Assembly (NCBI GenBank): GCA_016703785.1
Contig: JADJBM010000018.1
Span: 1 to 64,000, forward strand
DNA length: 64,000 bases
Reading direction: 5' to 3'
From: Betaproteobacteria bacterium
GTDB taxonomy: Bacteria; Pseudomonadota; Gammaproteobacteria; Burkholderiales; Rhodocyclaceae
Part shown: positions 46,681 to 57,602 of the stretch, piece by piece
Position numbering within the stretch: position 1 is the stretch's first letter
Layout of the letters: every line of letters begins with the position of its first letter
Notes under the pieces: model-generated
What the model saw: the letters and a program-made list of their open reading frames with translations, nothing else
Database searches by the model: none
Told to the model about the DNA's origin: nothing
Program-made: the position numbers and the translations under genes

Positions 46681-48765
46681 TCACAGGAAGTAGTCGAAAT
46701 CGCGCTCGCTGCGCAGCCGGCGGCGCAGGCGCAGGATGTGCACCGGGGAGGAGTGCGGGTCGAGGCGCACGAAGTTGCGCGGCCCCTGCCAGAGGAAGCG
46801 CGCGCCGGACAGCAGGTCGTGGGCCTGGTAGGGGCGCTTGGCGTCGACCCCGAGCGCGTCCAGCGGCAGTTCGATCCAGCCCGACTGGGCATTGTGCGGA
46901 TCGAGGTTGGCGACCACGACGATGGTGCTGGCGCTGCCATCCTCCGCCTCCTCCATGCACGACTTGCTGTAGCAGAGCAGCATGTCGTTGTCGACCGGAT
47001 GGAAGCGCAGGTTCCAGTCCGTCTGCAGGGCCGGGTTCTCCTTGCGGATGCGGTTCAGGCGCGCGATGTAGTCCTTCAGGCTGTCGGCCCGCTCGAGGTC
47101 CCAGCGGCGCACCTGGTACTTCTCCGAATCGAGGTATTCCTCGCCGCCCGGGTCGCGCGCCTCGTGCTCCATCAGCTCGTAGGCCGGCCCGTAGAGGCCG
47201 TAGTTGGCGCCCAGCGTGGCCGCCAGCGCGACGCGCTGCATGAAGGCCGGGCGGCCGCCGTACTGCAGGAACTCGGTGAGGATGTCCGGCGTGTTGGGCC
47301 ACAGGTTGGGACGGAAGAACTCGCGCGAATCGTGGGTTGACAGTTCGGTGAAGTAATCGATCAGCTCCTGCTTGGTGTTGCGCCAGGCGAAGTAGGTGTA
47401 CGACTGCGTGAAGCCGAGCTTGGCCAGGCGGTGCATGATGCGCGGCCGCGTGAAGGCTTCGGCGAGGAAGATCGCATCGGGATGGGCCTGCTTCACCTCG
47501 CCGATCAGCCATTCCCACATGGGGAAGGGCTTGGTGTGCGGGTTGTCCACGCGGAAGATGCGCACGCCCTGATCGAGCCAGAAATCGAAGATGCTTTTCA
47601 GTTCGAGCCAGAGCTCATACCAGTCCTCGCTCTCGAAATCGAAGGGGTAGATGTCCTGGTACTTCTTCGGCGGGTTTTCCGCGTACTGGACGGTGCCGTC
47701 CGGCCGCCAGCGGAACCAGGACGGGTGCTCGGCCACGTAGGGGTGGTCCGGCGCGCACTGGAAGGCGATGTCCATGGCCACCTCGATGCCGTACTCGCGC
47801 GCGCGCAGCACCAGGCGGCGGAAATCGTCCAGTGTGCCGAGCTCGGCGTGCACCGCCTTGTGGCCGCCCTTGGCGGAGCCGATGGCCCACGGGCTGCCCG
47901 GGTCGCCGGCGGCGACGGTGAGCGCGTTGTTCGGCCCCTTGCGGAACGATTCGCCGATCGGGTGGATGGGCGGCAGGTAGAGCACGTCGAAGCCCATTTC
48001 GGCGATGTAGGGCAGCCGCTGCTCGCATTCGGCGAAGCTGCCGTGGTCGGCGCCTTCGGCGAGACAGGAGCGCGGGAACAGTTCGTACCAGGTCGAGAAG
48101 CGCGCCCGCCCGGGATCGACCGTGACGGCCAGCACCTTGTCGTAGCGGCTGCCATGGTGGCGTTCGCCGTATTTGGCCATGAGGCCGGCCAGTTCCTCGT
48201 CCATGCCGGCGTCGCGGCTGGCGGCCGCGGTGGTGGCGCTGCGCAGCCGGGCCGTGTGATCGAGCAGCAGGCCGGCGGCCGCGGGGCCGGCGCGCGTGGC
48301 GGCCGCCTCGACGAGTTCGGCGCCGACCAGCATGGCGACGGCGATGTCTTTTTCGTCCTGGCGCCGCACCAGGTCATGGCGCCAGGTGAGGAAGCGGTCG
48401 ATCCAGGCGACCAGCGTGTATTCGCAGGTGCCGACCGTGTCGACGACGAAGGCCGCCCGCCAGCGGTCATTGCCGAGGGGCTGCATGGGCGTCTCATGCC
48501 AGTCGGCTTCGCCGGCGCGGCGATGGCACAGCAGGCAGCGGATCACGTCGTGGCCGTCGCAGAAGATGTCCGCCTCGACCTGCACCTGCTCGCCGACGCT
48601 GCGCTTGGCCGGGAAGCGGCCGGCGTCCACTTCGGGCTTGACGCCTTCGATGACGACGCGCGCCCTGCCGTCCGCCTTGACGGCTTCCAGCAGCGGGATC
48701 TCTCCGGTGTCCAGGATGCGAATGTCTTCTGCGTCCGGGACGCGGGTCTCTCCGGTTTCCATCAT
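46681..48765 (-). CDS. glgE: Maltose-1-phosphate maltosyltransferase GlgE
   Basis: The 694-residue GH13_3 protein has the GlgE plan: an N-terminal beta domain with RVVIEGVKPEVDAGRFPAKR, a helical insert (about 130-200), then the barrel with FDVLYLPPIHPIGESFRKG, IEVAMDIAFQCAPDHPY, VRIFRVDNPHTKPFPMWEW (nucleophile Asp), AIFLAEAFTRPRIM (acid Glu), and the C-terminal beta domain. It adds maltosyl units from maltose-1-phosphate to alpha-1,4-glucan. Neighbouring treS-mak supplies its donor and glgB branches its product, so the four-step TreS-Mak-GlgE-GlgB route is complete in one operon. The start could be 48765 or the adjacent ATG 48762. Confidence 0.95.
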   Translation of the reverse strand: MMETGETRVPDAEDIRILDTGEIPLLEAVKADGRARVVIEGVKPEVDAGRFPAKRSVGEQVQVEADIFCDGHDVIRCLLCHRRAGEADWHETPMQPLGNDRWRAAFVVDTVGTCEYTLVAWIDRFLTWRHDLVRRQDEKDIAVAMLVGAELVEAAATRAGPAAAGLLLDHTARLRSATTAAASRDAGMDEELAGLMAKYGERHHGSRYDKVLAVTVDPGRARFSTWYELFPRSCLAEGADHGSFAECEQRLPYIAEMGFDVLYLPPIHPIGESFRKGPNNALTVAAGDPGSPWAIGSAKGGHKAVHAELGTLDDFRRLVLRAREYGIEVAMDIAFQCAPDHPYVAEHPSWFRWRPDGTVQYAENPPKKYQDIYPFDFESEDWYELWLELKSIFDFWLDQGVRIFRVDNPHTKPFPMWEWLIGEVKQAHPDAIFLAEAFTRPRIMHRLAKLGFTQSYTYFAWRNTKQELIDYFTELSTHDSREFFRPNLWPNTPDILTEFLQYGGRPAFMQRVALAATLGANYGLYGPAYELMEHEARDPGGEEYLDSEKYQVRRWDLERADSLKDYIARLNRIRKENPALQTDWNLRFHPVDNDMLLCYSKSCMEEAEDGSASTIVVVANLDPHNAQSGWIELPLDALGVDAKRPYQAHDLLSGARFLWQGPRNFVRLDPHSSPVHILRLRRRLRSERDFDYFL

Positions 48766-48778
48766 GCGTGGTTCCCCC

Positions 48779-50730
<1,952 letters not shown>

Positions 50731-50734
<4 letters not shown>

Positions 50735-51670
50735 GAGCGGCTCCCGAATGTGCGTTCCGCATTGGCGACGCGCGCCTCCTGGGCCAGCCGGAAGGGCGGC
50801 GCCACGCCGCTTTTCGGCTCGCCGGCATACACCGTCAGGTGGGGGAAGGGGATCTCGATGCCGGCTGCGTCGAAAGCGGCCTTCAGGCGGCGCAGGAACT
50901 CGCGGCGGACGTTCCATTGCTCGAGCGGGGCGACCTTGAAGCGGCAGCGCAGGATGACGGCGGAGTCGGCCCAGTTCTCCACGCCGACGATCTCGACGGC
51001 CTCCAGGATCTTCGGCCCGAACACCGGGTCCGACTTCAGTTCCGCGCCGGCTTCGCGCATCACGGCGAGGGCTTCGTCCGCGTTCTCGCGATAGGCAACG
51101 CCCACATCGACCACGGCGTAGGCGAAGCTGCGCGACTTGTTGGTCACGGTGGTAATGCTGCCGTTGGGGATGAAGTGCACATTGCCGTCGTAGTCGCGCA
51201 GGCGCACGTAGCGCAGGCGTGACTTCCTCGACGAGGCCGGCATGGCCGCCTGCCTCGACGACGTCGCCCTGGCGCACCTGGTCTTCCAGCAGCAGGAAAA
51301 AGCCGTTGAAATAGTCCTTGATGAGGCTTTGCGCGCCAAAGCCCACCGCCAGGCCGATGACGCCGGCCGCACCCAGGATCGGTGCGACGGAAATGCCGAG
51401 CTCGCCCAGGATCAGCGTACCCGCCACCAGGGCGATGACGACCGAGGTGATGTAGCGAAAGACGCGGCCCAGCGTCTCGATGCGTTTGACCTCCTCGGTG
51501 CTGCGCACCGATTTGCTGACATACAGGCGGAACGTGCGGATCATCTTGTGCGCCAGCCCGAGGATCACCACGGACAGCAGGGCGATGATGAAGATGCGCA
51601 AGCCGGTCCCGGCAAACGCGGCCCACTCGCTGCCGCGTGCAGCGCCGAGGGAATCGAGCAGTTCGTTCAT
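50731..51670 (-). pseudogene. mscS: MscS-family mechanosensitive channel, one frameshift
   Basis: From ATG 51670 the product has three membrane helices (about residues 20-45, 70-90 and 95-125), the pore-helix signature GVIGLAVGFGAQSLIKDYFN, and GFFLLLEDQVRQGDVV of the beta domain. Near 51216-51222 one base is inserted. After it the other frame continues with LRYVRLRDYDGNVHFIPNGS to the end at 50731. Corrected length is about 313 residues, normal for small MscS proteins. The channel releases solutes during hypo-osmotic shock. It is the first gene of the trehalose/glucan operon and overlaps glgB by four bases. A sequencing insertion is the simplest explanation. Confidence 0.88.
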
Positions 51671-51917
51671 GGGGTTCTGTCCTCCAAATGCAGGTCGCCT
51701 TGCCATGGCAGCACCGCCAGACCACCTATACAACAACCTGATTTACATCTTGACGGAATTAATATGTTTGCGTAAAATATTATTGCATAAAACCTAAGAT
51801 TGATCAAGGGATGACACAGGATAAAGCGCCATTTGCTGGCGATTCGATGACGACTGGATTCTGCGGGTTGATTTCGGGCGCGCAGACCGGACGCGCAGAG
51901 GGAAGGAGAAATCGGTA
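51671..51917. promoter_or_regulatory. Divergent control region of the glucan operon and marR
   Basis: An AT-rich patch in an otherwise GC-rich area. On the plus strand TTGACG (51750-51755) and TAAAAT (51773-51778) are 17 bases apart, a good sigma-70 promoter for marR. Overlapping and following it are two direct copies of TTGCRTAAAA (51768-51777 and 51783-51792), 15 bases apart start to start, possible operator half-sites for the MarR protein. The minus-strand promoter of the mscS-led operon must lie in the same patch. Confidence 0.5.
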
Positions 51918-52448
51918 ATGGAAGCTAAGGCAGCGGTTGCGCGGAGAAAAGCCCGGCGCACGAAAGGCGAAAGCCTGGCGGAGGATGTGTTCGCCAAGAT
52001 CCTGACGATCCAGCGGGCCATTCAGTCCGGCATGCAGGCGATGGACGGCAGCGTGGGCATGAGCGGCTCGCAACTGTCGGCGATGTGGCATATCTCCGCA
52101 GCGCCGGGCCTGCGCGTGACCGCGCTGGCTGCGGCCATGTGCGTGCAGCATTCCACGGCGAGCAACCTGCTCGACAAGCTGGAGAAGCGCGACCTGATCC
52201 GCCGAGAACGCAATTCCCAGGACCAGCGCGTGGTCAGCGTGTTCCTGACCCGGCGCGGCAACGAGGTCGTGAAGAAAATGCCGGGCCCCCTGCACGGCAA
52301 GCTGCGCAACGCGCTGCGCGACCTGCCGGAGGGCGTGCTGGTTAGCCTGGGTGACGGCATCACCGCCCTCATGGCCAGGCTTGCACCCGCCCAGAATGGG
52401 GAAAAGCGTCAGGGAAAACAACGTTTGGACTTTGGTCCGGAAAGGTAG
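51918..52448 (+). CDS. MarR-family transcriptional regulator
   Basis: This 176-residue protein starts after ggaaggagaaatcggta. It has a basic N-terminal arm (ARRKARRTKGES) and a MarR winged HTH at about residues 45-115: LSAMWHISAAPGLRVTALAA, QHSTASNLLDKLEKRDLI, and the wing RNSQDQRVVSVFLTRRG. Flanking helices would form the dimer. It is divergent from the trehalose/glucan operon and upstream of lapA and the GNAT gene, so it may control either side. No ligand can be inferred. Confidence 0.9.
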   Translation: MEAKAAVARRKARRTKGESLAEDVFAKILTIQRAIQSGMQAMDGSVGMSGSQLSAMWHISAAPGLRVTALAAAMCVQHSTASNLLDKLEKRDLIRRERNSQDQRVVSVFLTRRGNEVVKKMPGPLHGKLRNALRDLPEGVLVSLGDGITALMARLAPAQNGEKRQGKQRLDFGPER

Positions 52449-52454
52449 GGCGAC

Positions 52455-52844
52455 ATGCAACTCATCGTGATCCTGGGGATCGTCGTGGCCATCGGCGGCG
52501 TCTCCTTCGCCCTGCAAAACACCGTTCCGGTGACCGTGACCTTCCTGGTCTGGCGCTTCGACAGTTCGCTGGCCATGGTGCTGCTGATTTCACTGGCCGT
52601 GGGTGCGCTGATCGTGGCCCTGGTGTCCACGCCGGCCACGCTGAAGGCGCAATGGTCGGCGTCGCGGCTGCGCAAGCAGCTCGACGCGGCGCTGTCTGAC
52701 AATCATGCGCTGGAGAAGAAAATCTCCTTGCTGGAAGGCAGGCTTTCGGCGTTGCCACAGCCTGCAGTGATCCGGGATGCCTCGGCGCCGATCATGCCGG
52801 TCTTTCCGATGACCGATCCGGTGCACGACAAGGATCGCCTATGA
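52455..52844 (+). CDS. lapA: LapA/YciS-family (DUF1049) inner-membrane protein
   Basis: A 129-residue protein with two N-terminal membrane helices (about 2-22 and 40-62). The family hallmark FALQNTVPVTVTFLVW sits between them, and a cytoplasmic coiled coil (WSASRLRKQLDAALSDNHAL) follows. In E. coli LapA works with LapB in envelope homeostasis; here lapB is not adjacent. It is six bases after marR and overlaps the GNAT gene by four bases, so the genes form one operon. Confidence 0.82.
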   Translation: MQLIVILGIVVAIGGVSFALQNTVPVTVTFLVWRFDSSLAMVLLISLAVGALIVALVSTPATLKAQWSASRLRKQLDAALSDNHALEKKISLLEGRLSALPQPAVIRDASAPIMPVFPMTDPVHDKDRL

Positions 52845-53533
52845 GCGGCGCGACCAGGACGGGCAGTACGGGCTTGCGCTTTCGGCTGCGTAATCTGGCC
52901 GAGACCGACTTCGATCAGGTCATCGCCCTGCAGAAGCGCGTCTACCCTGATATCCCGGCCTTTCGGGGCGATCATCTCGCACAGCATCTGCAGCATTTCC
53001 CTCAGGGGCAGTTCGTCGTCGATGAGGGCGACCGCATCATCGGCACGGCGAGTTCGCTGGTGGTGCTGTGGGACGACTACGGCCTGGACCACACCTGGAA
53101 AAGCGTGACGGGCGAAGGCAGCTTCAGCACGCACAACATGCAGGGGCGCACGCTCTACGGCGCCGAGGTCTGCGTCGACCCGGCGATCCGCAAGAGCGGC
53201 ATCGGCCACCTGATCTACCAGGCGCGGCGCCGCCTGTGCCGCGAGATGAACCTCAAGCGCATCATCGCCGCAGGTCGCCTGCCGGGCTACCACAACTACG
53301 CAAACCAGATGACGGCGGAACTGTATGCGCAGAAAGTGGTCTGGGGAGATATCTACGATCCGGTGCTGCGTTTCCAGATCGGCGAGGGCTTCCAGTATTG
53401 CGGGGTGATCGACGGCTACCTGCCGACCGACGCCGATTCGCTCGGCAATGCCGCGCTCATCGTCTGGCTGAACCCGCGCTACAACCCGAACAAGCCGACG
53501 CTGGCGCCCCCCGAAATAAGGAGTTTCAGATGA
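52841..53533 (+). CDS. GNAT-family N-acetyltransferase
   Basis: The 230-residue protein has a GNAT core: LRFRLRNLAETDFDQVIALQ at the start, the central strand YGAEVCVDPAIRKSGIGHLI (acetyl-CoA loop RKSGIG), and RIIAAGRLPGYHNY after it. It resembles the acetyltransferase half of known bifunctional GNAT/carbon-nitrogen hydrolase proteins. The amidase gene follows with an ATGA overlap, so the two products probably work together on one amine or amide. The substrate is unknown. Confidence 0.85.
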   Translation: MSGATRTGSTGLRFRLRNLAETDFDQVIALQKRVYPDIPAFRGDHLAQHLQHFPQGQFVVDEGDRIIGTASSLVVLWDDYGLDHTWKSVTGEGSFSTHNMQGRTLYGAEVCVDPAIRKSGIGHLIYQARRRLCREMNLKRIIAAGRLPGYHNYANQMTAELYAQKVVWGDIYDPVLRFQIGEGFQYCGVIDGYLPTDADSLGNAALIVWLNPRYNPNKPTLAPPEIRSFR

Positions 53534-54462
53534 GAGCACGCATTGCATCCATCCAGTACCGCTTCCGGCATATCGACGACTGGGACGGCTTCGCCAACCA
53601 GGTCGGCTTCGTGCTGAACGCCGCCGCCGACTACAAGCCGCATTTCGTCCTGCTGCCGGAAATCTTCACGACGCAGCTGCTTTCCTGCATGCAGAACGAC
53701 GACGTCTACTCCGCCGTGCGCGAGCTGGCCGGCTACACGGATCGCTATGTCGAGCTGATGCGCAAGTACGCCGTCGCCGACAATTACTACCTGATCGGCG
53801 GCAGCCATCCCACCCTGCGCGACGGCAAGCTCTACAACACCGCCTACCTGTTCACCCCGCGCGGCGAGGTGTTCACGCAGGACAAGCTGCATCGCACGCG
53901 CTGGGAAAAGGACGAATGGAAGACCGATCATGGCGACAGTCTGCAGGTCTTCGAGACCGAGCATGGCCGCATCGCCATCCTCGTCTGCTACGACATCGAG
54001 TTCCCCGAGCTGGCGCGCCGCGTCGCCGAGCTGGGCACCGAGATCATCTTCGTGCCCTCGTGCACCGACGATCGCCAGGGCTTCCTGCGCGTGCGCTACT
54101 GCTGCCATGCCCGCGCCATCGAGAACCAGGTGTATGTCGTCATGACCAGCACCGTCGGCAACCTGCCGGCCGAGGGCTTGCGGCTGCATTACGGCCAGGC
54201 CGCCATCATCACGCCGTCGGACTTCCCGTTTGCCCGCGACGGCATTGCCGCCGAGGGGGTGATCAACGAGGAGCAGATTGTCGTCGCCGACGTCGACCTG
54301 CACCTGCTCGACGAGAACCGCCTGAAGGGCACTACCATTCCGCTGCTGGACAAGCGCTCGGATTTCTATTCCCTCACGGCGCCGGTGATCGTCGATGTCC
54401 GCGGCGCCGCCGGCAAGCAGGAAGCGGAAGTCGCTTCAGCACCCGCTTCGGCATCCGTCTGA
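53530..54462 (+). CDS. Carbon-nitrogen hydrolase (nitrilase superfamily) amidase
   Basis: The 310-residue product from ATG 53530 has the catalytic triad of the family: Glu in VLLPEIFTTQ, Lys in FTQDKLHRTRWEKDEWK, and Cys in ILVCYDIEFPELARR. The fold is complete and a short low-complexity tail ends the protein (AEVASAPASASV). It would hydrolyse an amide, nitrile or carbamoyl group. In related bacteria this unit is fused to a GNAT domain; here the two genes overlap by four bases instead. Confidence 0.88.
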   Translation: MRARIASIQYRFRHIDDWDGFANQVGFVLNAAADYKPHFVLLPEIFTTQLLSCMQNDDVYSAVRELAGYTDRYVELMRKYAVADNYYLIGGSHPTLRDGKLYNTAYLFTPRGEVFTQDKLHRTRWEKDEWKTDHGDSLQVFETEHGRIAILVCYDIEFPELARRVAELGTEIIFVPSCTDDRQGFLRVRYCCHARAIENQVYVVMTSTVGNLPAEGLRLHYGQAAIITPSDFPFARDGIAAEGVINEEQIVVADVDLHLLDENRLKGTTIPLLDKRSDFYSLTAPVIVDVRGAAGKQEAEVASAPASASV

Positions 54463-54483
54463 AACTCACGAACAGGCGTCGCT

Positions 54484-54507
54484 CCGGACCGCCGCAGGGC
54501 GGTCCGG
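54484..54507 (+). terminator. Perfect 10-bp hairpin after the amidase gene
   Basis: Arms CCGGACCGCC and GGCGGTCCGG with a GCAG loop. It lies 22 bases after the amidase stop codon. No strong T-run follows, so it may be a weak or Rho-aided terminator, or an mRNA-stabilising structure ahead of the patatin gene. Confidence 0.55.
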
Positions 54508-54559
54508 GCGCCCGCTCCGCTGCGTTTATTGCGGGCCGTCGCCGAAAAAGAAAGAAAAA

Positions 54560-55573
54560 ATGAAGCATTCCCCAACAGAACGCCAGGCGGCGCGCGTGCT
54601 CGCCGTCCTGCAGCGGCTGACTTTCGCAGCAATGCTGCCGCTGCTGCTGGGCGCCTGCGCCTCCGCGCCGCTGGTCTATCCCGAGGTCGTGCCGCCGCGG
54701 GCGGCCGTCGTCGAACCCCTACGCGTGGCGGATCGCCCGGTGATCGGCCTCGCGCTGGGCGGCGGCGCCGCGCGCGGCTTCGCCCATGTCGGCGTGATCA
54801 AGGTGCTCGAGGCGCATGGCATCCGGCCCGACATCGTCGTCGGCACCAGCGCCGGCAGTTTCGTCGGCGCCTTCTATGCCGGTGGCTACGACATCGCGGC
54901 ACTCGAGCAACTCGCCCGCGAGGTCAAGGAAGAACAGCTGCGCGACATCGTCTTTCCCGACCGTGGCTTCGTCAAAGGCGAGCGGCTGCAGGATTTCGTC
55001 AACCAGAAACTCGACAACCGCTCCATCGAGGAACTGCCCTTGCGCTATGCCGCCGTGGCGACGAACCTGGCCGATGGAACGATCGCCGCATTCACGCGCG
55101 GCAATACCGGTATGGCGGTACGCGCATCGAGCGCCATCCCCGGCGTCTTCCAGCCAGTGCTGATCGATGGCCGCGAGTACGTCGATGGCGGACTGGTCAG
55201 CCCGGTGCCGGTCCAGGTCGCGCGCGACCTTGGGGCGGACCTGGTCATTGCCGTGGACATCGCCAAGCGACCCGGGGAGAAGGCCGTGATCGTCAGCACG
55301 ACCGAAGTCTTCGACCAGGCGCTGGACATCATGGTCAGTCACCTCGCGAAGCAGGAAGTCGGCTCGGCCGATGTCGTCGTGGAGCCTGACACGCGCAGCC
55401 TGGTCTCGGTCGATTTCACGACGCGCGGCGATGCCATCGAGGAGGGCATCGAGGCCGCGGGCCGCGCGATGGCGCGCGTGCTGGAAGGGCTGGCGGCAAA
55501 GGGGCGCGAGAAGCGCCAGCGTGCTACCGAGCAGCGCGTGCCGGGCGATGCGGCGAAGGGAAGTGTGGAATGA
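54560..55573 (+). CDS. Patatin-like phospholipase, lipoprotein (RssA/NTE group)
   Basis: The 337-residue protein from ATG 54560 begins with a lipoprotein signal ending in LLLGACAS (lipobox Cys). The patatin domain shows the oxyanion loop ALGGGAARGFAHVGVIKVLE, the nucleophile elbow VVGTSAGSFVGAFYAGG (GxSxG) and the catalytic Asp in YVDGGLVSPVP. It should be a lipid esterase anchored in the envelope. A longer in-frame reading upstream crosses the hairpin and has no ribosome site, so I prefer 54560, although only an A-rich leader precedes it. Confidence 0.88.
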   Translation: MKHSPTERQAARVLAVLQRLTFAAMLPLLLGACASAPLVYPEVVPPRAAVVEPLRVADRPVIGLALGGGAARGFAHVGVIKVLEAHGIRPDIVVGTSAGSFVGAFYAGGYDIAALEQLAREVKEEQLRDIVFPDRGFVKGERLQDFVNQKLDNRSIEELPLRYAAVATNLADGTIAAFTRGNTGMAVRASSAIPGVFQPVLIDGREYVDGGLVSPVPVQVARDLGADLVIAVDIAKRPGEKAVIVSTTEVFDQALDIMVSHLAKQEVGSADVVVEPDTRSLVSVDFTTRGDAIEEGIEAAGRAMARVLEGLAAKGREKRQRATEQRVPGDAAKGSVE

Positions 55574-55582
55574 TGCGGCGTT

Positions 55583-55805
55583 TCAGTTTTGCCCACGCAG
55601 CTGTTCAAGGATAGCCTTGGCCAGGAGATGGCAATGACCACCGGTACGTGCACTGCGAGATCACCGTCCACAAGGACATCCTCATCCACGTAGACGGCAC
55701 CGTAGGCACGTGCATCACCGATCAGATTGTTGTGGCAGGTAAGGCGCCTGCCGCGGATCATCGCGGGGTGGGGCGCCCGGAATCCATGCAGCGGCGCACT
55801 GGTGT
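55583..55805 (-). pseudogene. C-terminal remnant of a DJ-1/PfpI-family gene
   Basis: On the minus strand one frame reads PAMIRGRRLTCHNNLIGDAR, then YGAVYVDEDVLVDGDL; after a one-base shift near 55640 it continues ARTGGHCHLLAKAILEQLRG to a stop at 55583. This is the end of a PfpI/DJ-1 glutamine amidotransferase-like protein (VDEDVLVDGDL-x-x-ART is typical). The N-terminal two thirds, with the nucleophile Cys, are absent. It is therefore a truncated relic rather than a simple sequencing slip. Confidence 0.55.
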
Positions 55806-55824
55806 TTGCCCAGTCGTCACTTGA

Positions 55825-55851
55825 GTGAAAGTCAGCCGCTGGGATACGGCG
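55825..55851 (+). repeat. Short third match to the 130-bp direct repeat
   Basis: GAAAGTCAGCCGCTG and ATACGGCG occur here in the same order and spacing as in 14377-14506 and 25958-26087. Only about 27 bases match. It lies between the DJ-1 relic and the nuclease gene, in a 364-base stretch without an intact gene. Confidence 0.4.
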
Positions 55852-55937
55852 AAGTCGTTGCCAGCCAGAGCATTACGATGGCATGATGGGCGCGCAGTTT
55901 TCTACGAGAAGCACCAAGCACACGGGAAGGTGAGCCC

Positions 55938-56879
55938 ATGAGCAACATCAAGTTGTTTCGCTACACGGCCGATGGCGCCGCAGAATTAGCAGGGAAAGCC
56001 GCCGCCATCGAGAAGAGACTGCAGCAACTCATCGAATCCCAGATGGAAACCTTCCTCGGCGTCCGCTTCCTCGCCAGCGAGTACAACACGGGCGCCAAGC
56101 ATCGCGGGCGCATCGACTCTCTCGGTCTCGACGAGAACGGCTGCCCTGTCATCATCGAGTACAAGCGCCACAGCAACGAGAACGTCATGAACCAGGGGCT
56201 CTTTTACCTGGACTGGCTGCTCGACCACAAGGCGGATTTCAGGCTGTTGGTGATGGAGAAGCTGGGCAAGGAGGCTGCCGAGAAAATCGAATGGAGCGGC
56301 ACGCGACTTCTATGCATCGCGGCCGACTTTACCCGCTACGACGAGCACGCTGTGGCGCAGATCAACCGGAATCTCGAACTCATTCGCTACAAGCTGTTCG
56401 GCCCTGATCTGCTGCTGTTCGAACTGGTCAACGCGGTGACGGCCGACTCGGGCAGCGGAGAGGGAGAGGCGACAACGGGAGGTAAGACGGGAAAGACTCC
56501 GGCCCCGGCGACACTGGCCATGAAAACCCATGCTGACCAGCTTGCCACCGCAACGCCGGAGCTGATTGCCTTATATGAAACCATTCGGGCCTACATCCTG
56601 GCCCAGGGCGACGACATACTTGAAAAGCAGCTCAAGCTTTATATGGCTTACCGCCGGCTGAAGAACTTCGTCTGCATGACCCTGATTTCCAGAGAAGATC
56701 CGCACGTGCGCCTTTGGCTGAAACTCGATCCGGGTTCGGTCGAACTGGAGAAAGGTTTTACCCGTGACGTGACCGAAGTCGGCCATTGGGGTACAGGCGA
56801 CCTCGAAGTGGTGCTCCGCCGGCAGGCCGATTTCGAGAAGGCCAAGGGGCTGATAGAACGCGCCTACCAGGAGAACTAG
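55938..56879 (+). CDS. PD-(D/E)XK nuclease-like protein with DUF5655-type C-terminus
   Basis: The 313-residue protein starts after gggaaggtgagccc. The N-terminal half contains the restriction-endonuclease-like core: HRGRIDSLGLDENGCPVIIEYKR (Asp, then Glu-x-Lys) at about residues 55-78. A polar linker (about 170-195) leads to a C-terminal domain with IEKQLKLYMAYRRLKNFVCM-type sequence (EKQLKLYMAYRRLKNFVCMT), as in DUF5655 proteins. It probably cuts or binds DNA, perhaps in a defence or repair role. No methylase or defence partner is adjacent; a small membrane protein follows after six bases. Confidence 0.75.
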   Translation: MSNIKLFRYTADGAAELAGKAAAIEKRLQQLIESQMETFLGVRFLASEYNTGAKHRGRIDSLGLDENGCPVIIEYKRHSNENVMNQGLFYLDWLLDHKADFRLLVMEKLGKEAAEKIEWSGTRLLCIAADFTRYDEHAVAQINRNLELIRYKLFGPDLLLFELVNAVTADSGSGEGEATTGGKTGKTPAPATLAMKTHADQLATATPELIALYETIRAYILAQGDDILEKQLKLYMAYRRLKNFVCMTLISREDPHVRLWLKLDPGSVELEKGFTRDVTEVGHWGTGDLEVVLRRQADFEKAKGLIERAYQEN

Positions 56880-56885
56880 GACGCA

Positions 56886-57602
56886 ATGATCAAGACGTTG
56901 CTCATCGAGGAACTGCGCTTCCTGGCCTTTCGTCCGAATGGACCGGCCATTCGTACCCATTGGAAAGCCTTTCTCGCCTTCGGCCTGTTCTTTACCTGGC
57001 TGGCGGGAGTAGGGCGCTATTGGGACAACCCGAAAGCTCATCTCTGGCAATACCTCGGCCTCGGCTCCGTTGCCTACGTCTTCGTCCTGGCCTTCATCGT
57101 CTTTCTGCTGTTGCTGCCGCTCAAGCCGCGGAACTGGACGTACCGCAACGTCCTGTTGTTCATCGCCCTTACAGCTCCGCCTGCAGTGCTTTACGCCATC
57201 CCCGTTGAGAAATTCATGGCGGCTGAAGCGGCGCGCAGCGCCAATGCCTGGTTCCTGATCGTCGTCGCTACCTGGCGGGTGGCACTTTTTGTGGTTTTCC
57301 TGAAACGGGTGGCCGGGCTCTCGCCCGGCAACGTCATCGTTGCCGCTCTGCTGCCCCTGGTCGTCATTGTGATCGCCCTCTCCATGCTTAATCTGGAGCA
57401 CGTGGTCTTCAGCCTGATGAGTGGCATTCAGGAAGCGGATCGCAGTCCCAACGACGCAGCCTATGGCATCGTTTTCATGCTCTCCATGCTCTCCTTCATT
57501 GCGGCGCCCTTTCTGGCGGTTGGCTACCTGGTTTCGATCGTCAATGCGAATAAGAAGACGGAGGAGAGCCTGGAGATGACAGCAGGTAGGCGCGATGATT
57601 GA
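56886..57602 (+). CDS. Multi-pass membrane protein of unknown function
   Basis: A 238-residue protein with about six hydrophobic segments: near 28-45 (AFLAFGLFFTWLAGVG), 60-80 (VAYVFVLAFIVFLLLLPL), 90-105, 120-140, 150-170 and 195-220. It has a Yip1-like topology but no motif I can name. It is coupled to the nuclease-like gene by a six-base gap, so the two may form a functional pair. No function is assigned. Confidence 0.72.
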   Translation: MIKTLLIEELRFLAFRPNGPAIRTHWKAFLAFGLFFTWLAGVGRYWDNPKAHLWQYLGLGSVAYVFVLAFIVFLLLLPLKPRNWTYRNVLLFIALTAPPAVLYAIPVEKFMAAEAARSANAWFLIVVATWRVALFVVFLKRVAGLSPGNVIVAALLPLVVIVIALSMLNLEHVVFSLMSGIQEADRSPNDAAYGIVFMLSMLSFIAAPFLAVGYLVSIVNANKKTEESLEMTAGRRDD

